A DNA stretch of 13,410 bases from an uncultured Burkholderiales bacterium (lineage in GTDB: Bacteria > Pseudomonadota > Gammaproteobacteria > Burkholderiales > Burkholderiaceae_C). The translations under genes were made by a program, and so were the position numbers. Below, piece after piece: positions 8,140 to 13,410 of the stretch. Location of the stretch: assembly GCA_903926695.1 (NCBI GenBank), contig CAIYKK010000661.1, positions 1 to 13,410 of the forward strand, read 5' to 3'. The first letter of the stretch is position 1. Every line of letters begins with the position of its first letter. The notes below the pieces were generated by a model that was not told where the DNA came from, searched no databases, and saw only the letters and a program-made list of their open reading frames with translations.

Positions 8140-8170
8140 GCCTGCAGTCCGGCAAAGCCGGTCCTGCGGC
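8140..8170 (+). other. Imperfect long hairpin in the pyrB-pyrC' gap
   Basis: The core is CCGGC (8149-8153), loop AAA, GCCGG (8157-8161). Flanks on both sides (GCCTGCAG and CCTGCGGC) extend it with small bulges to about 8140-8170. No T-run follows directly, so it is not a classical terminator; it may belong to the repeat unit just upstream. Confidence 0.5.
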
Positions 8171-8252
8171 CGGAACTTGGACGGACGGGCAACCGCGCCT
8201 CCCGCTGTCTGTGACTGGCTGTCCGCAACGGCTTTTTTTCCGGAAAAATAAA

Positions 8253-9548
8253 ATGAAACTTCTCATTAAAAATGGTCGCGTGATCGACCCGGCCACCGGC
8301 TTTGACCAGGTCGGCGATTTGGCGATTGCCGCTGGCCGCATCGTCTCGCTGAACGGCAAGCTGGCCGATTTCACGCCGAACAAAACCATTGACGCCACGG
8401 GCTGCGTCGTCGCGCCCGGCCTGATTGACCTGTCGGCGCGGCTGCGCGAGCCGGGCCACGAGCACGAACGCATGCTGGAAAGCGAACTGGCCGCCGCCGT
8501 CGCCGGGGGCGTGACCAGCCTGGTCTGCCCGCCCGACACCGACCCGGTGCTGGATGAGCCGGGCCTGGTTGAAATGCTCAAGTTCCGCGCCGAAAAGCTG
8601 CACCAGTCGCGCGTCTTTCCGCTGGGCGCGCTGACCCGCGCTTTAAAAGGCGAGGCGCTGACCGAGATGGTCGAGTTGACCGAATCGGGCTGCGTCGGCT
8701 TCAGTCAGGCCGAGGTGCCGCTGGCGAACACGCAGGTGTTGATGCGCGCCATGCAGTACGCCGCCACGTTTGGCTACAGCGTCTGGCTGCGCCCGCAGGA
8801 AGTTCATTTGGGCAAGGGCGTGGCCGCCAGCGGCGCGCTCGCTACCCGGCTGGGCCTGAGCGGCGTGCCGGTGCTGGCTGAAACCATCGCGCTGCACACG
8901 ATTTTTGACCTGGTGCGCGCCACAGGCGTACGCGTTCACCTGTGCCGCATTAGCAGCGCGGCGGGCGTGGCGCTGGTCGCCCAGGCCAAGGCCGAGGGCT
9001 TGAACGTGACCTGCGATGTCAGCATCAACAGTCTGCACCTGACCGATGTGGACATTGGCTATTTCGACAGCCGCATGCGCCTCGATCCGCCGCTGCGCCA
9101 GCAGCGCGACCGCGACGCGCTGCGCTTAGGCCTGCTCAACGGCACGATTGACGCACTGGTTTCAGACCACAACCCGGTCGATGAAGACGCCAAAACCCTG
9201 CCATTCGCCCAGGCCGAGCCGGGCGCAACCGGGCTGGAACTGCTGCTCGGGCTGGCCTGCAAATGGGGCGAAGACAGCCAGGCCGGTTTAATGCGGGCGC
9301 TCGCCGTGTTGACCAGCGAACCGGCCCGCGTGCTGGGCAACGCGCTGGGCACGCTGCAAGCCAGCGCCGGGCGGCTGGTCAAAGGCGGCGTGGCCGATAT
9401 CTGTGTGTTTGAGGCGGACAACCGCTGGACGGTCGATCCCGCCGCGCTGCGCAGTCAGGGCAAACACACGCCGTTTTCGGGCTACGAGCTGCCCGCCCGT
9501 GTGCGCTGCACGCTGGTGGGCGGACAGGTCGCTTTCGAGCGCGCTTGA
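8253..9548 (+). CDS. pyrC: Dihydroorotase-like protein PyrC' (probably non-catalytic ATCase partner)
   Basis: Amidohydrolase-fold protein of 431 residues, close in style to bacterial type I dihydroorotases. The expected zinc motif HxH after GLIDL is Ser61-Ala62-Arg63 (GLIDLSARLREPG). The usual His-containing motif near residue 180 reads WLRPQE, and the His of the HxST motif is Arg232 (CRISSA). The Asp of SDHNP (Asp305) remains. With most metal ligands gone, dihydroorotase activity is unlikely. In Pseudomonas the analogous PyrC' (PyrX) is required structurally for PyrB, and an active pyrC sits elsewhere. The start at ATG 8253 gives the family N terminus MKLLIKNGRVIDP with a weak GGAAAA site; an in-frame extension to 8112 would translate intergenic repeat sequence and is rejected. 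It is followed by plsC after 68 nt. Confidence 0.93.
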   Translation: MKLLIKNGRVIDPATGFDQVGDLAIAAGRIVSLNGKLADFTPNKTIDATGCVVAPGLIDLSARLREPGHEHERMLESELAAAVAGGVTSLVCPPDTDPVLDEPGLVEMLKFRAEKLHQSRVFPLGALTRALKGEALTEMVELTESGCVGFSQAEVPLANTQVLMRAMQYAATFGYSVWLRPQEVHLGKGVAASGALATRLGLSGVPVLAETIALHTIFDLVRATGVRVHLCRISSAAGVALVAQAKAEGLNVTCDVSINSLHLTDVDIGYFDSRMRLDPPLRQQRDRDALRLGLLNGTIDALVSDHNPVDEDAKTLPFAQAEPGATGLELLLGLACKWGEDSQAGLMRALAVLTSEPARVLGNALGTLQASAGRLVKGGVADICVFEADNRWTVDPAALRSQGKHTPFSGYELPARVRCTLVGGQVAFERA

Positions 9549-9616
9549 GGCATGCCGCAGTGCGGGCGTGGGCCAGTGGCCGGGTTTAAAGCGTTCAGCG
9601 CGCACAGGGCGCTGGC

Positions 9617-10357
9617 ATGATGCGCCGCCTCAAGGGTTGCTGGCGCTTGCTGCGCGTGCTCGGCCATGTCGCGGCTGGTCTATGGCTTGTGACAGTGCGT
9701 CTGCCGCGCCTGCCGCCCGAGCAGCAAAACAGCCGCCTCCAGGTCTGGGCCGTGGACGTGCTGGGCCACATGGGCATCACGCTGGAAGTGCGTGGCCGCC
9801 CGCCCGTCACCGGCCCGGTGCTGCTGGTGGCTAACCATATCTCCTGGCTCGATATTCCGGTGATGCACGCGGCGCGGAACTGCCGTTTTGTGTCCAAATC
9901 CGACGTGCAGGACTGGCCGCTGATCGGCACGCTGGCCACGGCGGCGGGCACGCTTTACATCGAGCGCAGTTCGCGCCGTGACGCGCTGCGCATGGTTGGT
10001 CTGATGGAAGCGGCGCTGCGCGACAACGAAGTGCTGGCGGTGTTCCCCGAAGGCACGATTGGCGACGGGCGCGAGCTGCTGCCGTTTCACGCCAACCTGC
10101 TGCAGGCCGCCGTGATGGCCGACGCGCCCGCCCAGCCGGTCGGCCTGCGTTTTGTGGATCGGGCCAGCGGCCTGACCAGCCACGCGCCCAGCTACGTGGG
10201 CGATGAAACGCTGATCGGCTCCATTTGGCGCACCGTGTGTTCGCCGCCCATCACAGCGGTGGTGCATTACGGACAACCCCAGCAGGCCGAAGGCCGCGAG
10301 CGCCGCGCCTGGATTGCGCACCTGCGCCAGACGGTGGACGGCTTGCGTCAGGGCTGA
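9617..10357 (+). CDS. plsC: 1-acyl-sn-glycerol-3-phosphate acyltransferase (PlsC family)
   Basis: Membrane-associated acyltransferase expected to acylate lysophosphatidic acid to phosphatidic acid in phospholipid synthesis. It has 246 residues. A hydrophobic N-terminal stretch (about 11-27) may be a membrane anchor. The HX4D motif is intact in NHISWLD (73-79), followed by FVSKSDVQDWPLIG, GTLYIERSSR and FPEGTIGDG (143-151), matching acyltransferase blocks I to III. ATG 9617 and ATG 9620 are adjacent and cannot be separated; the upstream GGGCG is a weak ribosome site. It follows pyrC' by 68 nt on the same strand, so it is probably the last gene of the transcript. Other lysophospholipid or ornithine-lipid acyltransferases share these motifs, so exact substrate is inferred. 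Confidence 0.9.
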   Translation: MMRRLKGCWRLLRVLGHVAAGLWLVTVRLPRLPPEQQNSRLQVWAVDVLGHMGITLEVRGRPPVTGPVLLVANHISWLDIPVMHAARNCRFVSKSDVQDWPLIGTLATAAGTLYIERSSRRDALRMVGLMEAALRDNEVLAVFPEGTIGDGRELLPFHANLLQAAVMADAPAQPVGLRFVDRASGLTSHAPSYVGDETLIGSIWRTVCSPPITAVVHYGQPQQAEGRERRAWIAHLRQTVDGLRQG

Positions 10358-10399
10358 AGCAGCGCCGCGCCGGGCATTGGGCGCCAACCTGCCCTGGCT

Positions 10400-10415
10400 G
10401 TAGGCACGAGCCTAC
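10400..10415. other. Perfect hairpin downstream of plsC
   Basis: GTAGGC (10400-10405), loop ACGA, GCCTAC (10410-10415). No T-run follows on either strand, so it is not a clear terminator. It lies in the 245-nt gap between plsC and the secreted-protein gene. It could be a REP-like element or an operator-type palindrome. Confidence 0.5.
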
Positions 10416-10441
10416 GCGGTTCACCTCTGCCAGCCTACCTG

Positions 10442-10472
10442 TTGACCTGCGCTCGCTCCGTTAGTCTTTAAC
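10442..10472 (+). promoter_or_regulatory. Weak candidate promoter for the secreted CX10C-repeat protein
   Basis: TTGACC (10442-10447) matches five of six bases of the -35 consensus. The best -10 candidate, TTTAAC (10467-10472), matches four of six but sits 19 nt away, longer than ideal. It would leave a leader of roughly 120 nt before the gene. Supportive only because this gene appears to be its own transcription unit. Confidence 0.25.
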
Positions 10473-10589
10473 CGTTCGCAGCAGGCTTGCCTGTGCCGCA
10501 CAAAGCGTTGTCCCGATGTCGCCAGACGCAAGCGCGGCATCAACGTCGGCCTGCAAGAACCCAAGCCTTTTTTAATTCGAGAACCATCC

Positions 10590-10594
10590 GGGAG
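10590..10594 (+). promoter_or_regulatory. Ribosome-binding site selecting ATG 10603
   Basis: GGGAG with an 8-nt spacer to ATG 10603. An in-frame GTG at 10594 overlaps this site and would spoil the signal peptide start, so it is not used. Confidence 0.7.
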
Positions 10595-10602
10595 TGATTT
10601 TT

Positions 10603-11172
10603 ATGAAAAACCTGTTTCTTTTGTTGGGCGTTGTTGTGGCGGGCTTTTTTGCCGGACCCGCCTCCGCCTTGACGTCAGCCGAATACAGCGCGCAAAAAGA
10701 CCGTATCAGCGCCGACTACAAAGCCAGCCGCGCCAAATGCGCCGAACTCAGCGCCAATGCCAAGGACATTTGCATGTCCGAGGCCAGAGGCGCGCAAAAA
10801 GTCGCCAAAGCCGAACTCGAAGCCCAGTACAAGCCCAGCGCCAAGCACACCCAGAGCGTCGCCATGGTCAAAGCCGATACGGCGTACAGCACGGCCAAGG
10901 AAAAATGTGACGACCTCGCGGGCAACGCCAAGGACGTGTGCGTCAAGGACGCCAAGGCCGCGTATGTCAAAGCGAAAGAGGAGGCCAAGGTCGTTAAGGC
11001 CGTCGCGGACGGCAACATGAACAAGACCAACACCATCAACGACGCCAAGCAGGAAGCCACCAGCGAAATGCGCGCCGCCAACTACAAAGCCGCCGTCGAG
11101 CGCTGCGATGCGCTGGCGGGCATGGCCAAAGACACCTGCGTGAGCGACGCCAAAGCCAAATACGGCATGTGA
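10603..11172 (+). CDS. Secreted hypothetical protein with three CX10C repeats
   Basis: A 189-residue protein of unknown function. Residues 1-22 look like a Sec signal peptide: a Lys, a Leu/Val-rich core, then GPASA with likely cleavage after ASA (residue 22). The mature part is rich in Ala, Lys, Glu and Asp and should be mainly helical. It holds three copies of a unit built on C-x2-L-(S/A)-x2-A-K-D-x-C: Cys46/57, Cys102/113 and Cys168/179, each pair 11 residues apart, often followed by DAKAxY. Every Cys of the mature protein lies in such a pair, which suggests three intra-repeat disulfides in a helical periplasmic protein or, less likely, metal sites. It stands alone between plsC and a strong terminator. 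I recall similar uncharacterised proteins in Burkholderiales but assign no function. Confidence 0.85.
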   Translation: MKNLFLLLGVVVAGFFAGPASALTSAEYSAQKDRISADYKASRAKCAELSANAKDICMSEARGAQKVAKAELEAQYKPSAKHTQSVAMVKADTAYSTAKEKCDDLAGNAKDVCVKDAKAAYVKAKEEAKVVKAVADGNMNKTNTINDAKQEATSEMRAANYKAAVERCDALAGMAKDTCVSDAKAKYGM

Positions 11173-11206
11173 CGCGCCCGCCGCGCCCCGCCGTGCCCCG
11201 CCGCCG

Positions 11207-11243
11207 TCCCGGCCCGCCGTTCACAAAGCGGGCCGGGATTTTT
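11207..11243 (+). terminator. Strong intrinsic terminator after the CX10C-repeat gene
   Basis: An 11-bp perfect GC-rich stem, TCCCGGCCCGC (11207-11217) with GCGGGCCGGGA (11228-11238), has a 10-nt loop and is followed by five T residues. It is the clearest terminator in the window and separates the secreted-protein gene from the SHOCT gene. Confidence 0.92.
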
Positions 11244-11353
11244 GCGCCGCCACACCGCACGGCTCAGGACAAGGCGCGGAGAAATCGAATAAAGTCCATG
11301 ATCCAGCCCGGCTTTGCCGAACGCCACTTTTTACCCTTACAGATTGTTTTTTT

Positions 11354-12226
11354 ATGCCCCAACTTTCCCCCGCAGGCCAGCAGGCCATTCAGGAAGTGGC
11401 CCAGCGCCACGGCTTCAGCTTTGACGCTGTGGCGTCCATGCTCGACTCGGTCATCAACGGCAACGGCAGCATGGCCCAGTTCAGCCACCCCGAATTCGGC
11501 GGCTCCGGCCAGTGGATGCAGGGCGGCATGACCATGATCGGCGACATGTTCAATAACTACCTCAAAGGCCGCGTCGATAACCTGTGCGCCGAACTCGCCC
11601 GCCTCGTGGCCAGCCAGCCCGATTTGATCCGCACCGGCAGCTTTCAAAGCCAGAGCCAAAACGGCAACACGTCCGTCAACAGCTGGGGCGGCGCGTCGTC
11701 CAACGGCTCGAACAACCCGAACAGCCTGTTTGCCCCGGCACCGCCGGACTGGTGGGGGCCGGATTTGAAATTCCCCAGCAGCTCGGGCGGCCAGAACGGC
11801 ATGCGCTATGCGTGGTTCTCGCAGGCGCACCGTTTGGCGATTGAGTCCAACGGCGGCGTGACGATTTACGACACGCTGGATCACCAAATCGGCGGCGTGT
11901 CGCAGCAAAGCGGCAGCCCGACGCCGTCGTTTTCCAGCCAGTATGGTTATGTTGATTTGTCGCGCCTGCCGGTCGTGAGCGTCAACGGCGTAGCGCCTGC
12001 CGCGCCGGTTCAGCCCGCGCCGTCTTTTGTGCCCGCCAATAACAATGGCAGCTACAACAACCCTCCGGCCTACAACGCGGCACCCGCCAACAGCGCGCCC
12101 GCCAGTTCCGGCGGCGACGGCGACATTTTTGCCAGCCTGGAAAAACTCGCCGCGCTGCAAAGCCGGGGCATTCTGAGCGAGCAGGAATATTCCGCCAAGA
12201 AGGCTGAATTGCTCAGCCGCCTGTAA
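11354..12226 (+). CDS. SHOCT-domain protein of unknown function
   Basis: A 290-residue protein with no signal peptide or membrane segment, so probably cytoplasmic. The N-terminal part (about 1-90) is ordered, with GFSFDAVASMLDSVINGNG and a Gly/Met-rich stretch (HPEFGGSGQWMQGGM, GDMFNN) followed by a helix. Ser/Asn/Gly-rich sequence spans about 95-125. A middle region (about 125-205) with DWWGPDLKFP, YAWFSQAHRLAIE and TIYDTLDHQIGGVSQQ resembles a small beta domain. A Pro/Ala/Asn linker (about 212-252) leads to a SHOCT-like C terminus (about 255-290): a helix, RGILSEQEYSAKKAELL, end. SHOCT helices occur at the ends of many unrelated proteins and are thought to mediate oligomerisation. No Shine-Dalgarno site is visible: the ATG follows seven T residues. 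It is convergent with the phosphatase gene, 13 nt apart. Function unknown. Confidence 0.85.
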   Translation: MPQLSPAGQQAIQEVAQRHGFSFDAVASMLDSVINGNGSMAQFSHPEFGGSGQWMQGGMTMIGDMFNNYLKGRVDNLCAELARLVASQPDLIRTGSFQSQSQNGNTSVNSWGGASSNGSNNPNSLFAPAPPDWWGPDLKFPSSSGGQNGMRYAWFSQAHRLAIESNGGVTIYDTLDHQIGGVSQQSGSPTPSFSSQYGYVDLSRLPVVSVNGVAPAAPVQPAPSFVPANNNGSYNNPPAYNAAPANSAPASSGGDGDIFASLEKLAALQSRGILSEQEYSAKKAELLSRL

Positions 12227-12239
12227 GCGTTCGTGCGGT

Positions 12240-13295
12240 TCAGTCGCCGGTTGCCGCTTGGCTGCCGTCATCAAACTGAATCGTGCGCTCGGGCCAGCGC
12301 AGCGCGGCCAGCTTGAAGTTTTTCCCGACCGGCGTGCCTGCTTTGCGCTCGGTCCAGCGCCCGCCCGCCGAAAAATCGACGCAAAACACATTGCGCCGCT
12401 TGCCGTGCCAGGACAGCGGCTCGGTTTGCGCGAACGGATCCGGGCCGCCTTTGACCAGCGCGCTGCGGTCCACCGCGTTCAGACGCCGCCAATAGTGGCC
12501 GATCACCACGGGCGTGGCGTCAGCGTATTCGTCCCACCACTGCATCCGCTGGGCAAAGCGCCATTTACCGCCTGAATAAAACGGCTCTTTCGCTTTACAT
12601 TCGACCCCGCAGGTCAGCGCTTTGAGCGGATTTTTCAGCTCATTGCCCGCTTCAAACTCGGCGTGGGCGGGCATGAACGGCGGCTGGAGGCGGCGGTCTT
12701 CGAGGCCGTGCTCCCAGCGCTCCAGCTCGTCGGCCATGCGCTGCTCCAGCTTGGCGCGCGTCGTCTGCTGGCGCGCCGCCCGCTCCCAGGCGTCATAGTG
12801 CTTGCGCACGCTGCCCAGCGGCAATTGCCGCACCGCCTCGATCTGCGCGGGCAGCCAGGCTGCATGGATGACGCGCAGGTCGGCGCGCTCCAGCCCAACC
12901 GGCAGCCGCGACAAAAAGGCCACGATGCGCGCCCGCGCTGCGGCGTCCGGGCGCTGGTAGGGCGCGTATTTGTCGTGGTCGAGCTTGACGCGGGCGTCAA
13001 AAAACCAGCCCGAGCCGTCTTTGGTCTTTTCGCGCAGCAGGTTGATTTCGTGATTGCCCAGCACCGCCACGGCGCGCCCGGCCTCGACCAGCGTCTGCAC
13101 CCACGCCAGCACCGCCGGGCTGTCCGGCCCCCGGTCGCAAAAATCGCCGACAAACACCAGCATGCGCCCCTCGGGATGGCCGCCTTCAGCGTCATAGCCC
13201 AGGTGGTACATGAGGCAGCACAGCGCATCGAATTCACCGTGAATGTCGCCCACGATGTCCAGCGGCCCGGCGGGCAGCGGTTGAATCAGGCTCAT
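12240..13295 (-). CDS. PPP-family metallophosphoesterase (calcineurin-like)
   Basis: A 351-residue dinuclear-metal phosphoesterase. The metal-binding blocks are in order: GDIHG (16-20), GDFCDRGPDS (50-59), GNHE (80-83), IHAAW (His144) and GHYW (His267), followed by VFCVDFSAGG. All expected ligands are present. The blocks place it with the bacterial PPP phosphatases (PrpA/PrpE, ApaH-like); the substrate, whether phosphoprotein or dinucleoside polyphosphate, cannot be told from sequence. The start at 13295 is preferred over ATG 13316 because AAGGAA lies 4 nt before it and the longer start has no ribosome site. It lies 34 nt downstream of a YoeB-type toxin gene on the same strand with no terminator hairpin between, so read-through is possible. 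It is convergent with the SHOCT gene. Confidence 0.92.
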   Translation of the reverse strand: MSLIQPLPAGPLDIVGDIHGEFDALCCLMYHLGYDAEGGHPEGRMLVFVGDFCDRGPDSPAVLAWVQTLVEAGRAVAVLGNHEINLLREKTKDGSGWFFDARVKLDHDKYAPYQRPDAAARARIVAFLSRLPVGLERADLRVIHAAWLPAQIEAVRQLPLGSVRKHYDAWERAARQQTTRAKLEQRMADELERWEHGLEDRRLQPPFMPAHAEFEAGNELKNPLKALTCGVECKAKEPFYSGGKWRFAQRMQWWDEYADATPVVIGHYWRRLNAVDRSALVKGGPDPFAQTEPLSWHGKRRNVFCVDFSAGGRWTERKAGTPVGKNFKLAALRWPERTIQFDDGSQAATGD

Positions 13296-13299
13296 GAAA

Positions 13300-13305
13300 T
13301 TCCTT
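13300..13305 (-). promoter_or_regulatory. Ribosome-binding site of the metallophosphoesterase
   Basis: On the minus strand AAGGAA lies 4 nt before ATG 13295. It falls inside the alternative longer reading frame starting at 13316 and so argues for the shorter protein. Confidence 0.65.
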
Positions 13306-13329
13306 GCGGTTGGCATTTTTAAAAAAACT

Positions 13330-13410
13330 TCAGTCGTCGTAATGCCCCCGGCAGGCGATTACATCGAGGTCAGCGTCGTCGGCGGCGTACACCAGGCGGT
13401 GCGTTTCATC
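13330..13410 (-). CDS. YoeB/Txe-family toxin, C-terminal fragment (cut by window edge)
   Basis: The last 26 codons and the stop of a minus-strand gene whose start lies beyond the right edge. The visible peptide includes THRLVYAADD, DVIACRGHY and a final Asp-Asp. HRLVY and the C-terminal CRxHY are hallmarks of YoeB/Txe, a RelE-fold, ribosome-dependent mRNA interferase; in E. coli YoeB the terminal His-Tyr pair is His83/Tyr84 of the active site, and both residues are kept. A two-residue Asp-Asp tail follows the Tyr, which is the last residue in E. coli YoeB. A YefM-type antitoxin gene would be expected just upstream, outside this window. The metallophosphoesterase gene follows after 34 nt. The family call rests on a short fragment but the motif is distinctive. 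Confidence 0.75.
   Translation of the reverse strand, partial: DETHRLVYAADDADLDVIACRGHYDD

Noticed and set aside
8088..8170. CRISPR or tandem array suggested by consecutive hairpins
   Set aside because: The hairpins differ in sequence and there are no evenly spaced direct repeats.
8225..8241. Terminator from CCG-CAA-CGG and a seven-T run before pyrC'
   Set aside because: The stem is only 3 bp, too weak to list as a terminator; mentioned only as part of the structured gap.
8112..8252. Upstream in-frame extension of pyrC' by 47 codons
   Set aside because: It translates the hairpin-rich repeat sequence, and the family N terminus begins at ATG 8253.
11264..12391. Minus-strand open frame of 375 codons opposite the SHOCT gene
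   Set aside because: Ala/Arg-rich, no domain pattern, and it crosses the convergent gene junction; the plus-strand SHOCT frame has a recognisable C-terminal domain.
13296..13316. ATG 13316 as start of the metallophosphoesterase
   Set aside because: No ribosome site upstream, while ATG 13295 follows AAGGAA.
13310..13329. Terminator between the toxin fragment and the phosphatase, from the seven-T run on the minus strand
   Set aside because: No stable hairpin directly precedes the T-run; the nearest, TGCC-GGG-GGCA, is about 18 nt away and only 4 bp.

Overview
The window is GC-rich, densely coded bacterial DNA. Gene content, protein style and one dispersed-repeat-like intergenic sequence point to a betaproteobacterium, most likely Comamonadaceae (Polaromonas/Rhodoferax/Acidovorax-like). 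This is an inference from recalled protein families, not a database result.

Layout. (1) 1-3873 (+): the 3' part, open at the window edge, of a very large ChpA/PilL-type hybrid chemosensory kinase of the type IV pilus/twitching system, closed by a hairpin at 3879-3907. (2) 3925-5400 (-): a class I CPD photolyase, convergent with chpA and divergent from the next block. (3) 5435-10357 (+): a compact, probably co-transcribed block yqgE - ruvX - pyrR - pyrB - pyrC' - plsC. The first three overlap (8 nt and 4 nt), pyrB has a GTG start behind a good ribosome-binding site, and the dihydroorotase-like protein has lost its zinc ligands, so it is probably the non-catalytic partner of PyrB. A 171-nt gap with several hairpins separates pyrB from pyrC'. 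(4) 10603-11172 (+): a small secreted protein with three CX10C repeats, ended by a very strong intrinsic terminator. (5) 11354-12226 (+): a cytoplasmic protein with a conserved N-terminal region, a low-complexity linker and a C-terminal SHOCT-like helix pair. (6) 12240-13295 (-): a PPP-family metallophosphoesterase. (7) 13330-13410 (-): the C-terminal end of a YoeB/Txe-type toxin, cut by the window edge.

How it fits together. The combination chpA / yqgE-ruvX-pyrR-pyrB-pyrC' matches the Pseudomonas aeruginosa neighbourhood pilG-chpA / gshB / yqgE-ruvX-pyrR-pyrB-pyrC' as I recall it, so the first 9.5 kb is largely ancient conserved synteny with a photolyase gene in between. The last 3 kb is accessory. 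I see no clear new defence or mobile system. The least explained items are the CX10C-repeat exported protein, the SHOCT protein, the structured pyrB-pyrC' gap, and the toxin fragment next to the phosphatase.
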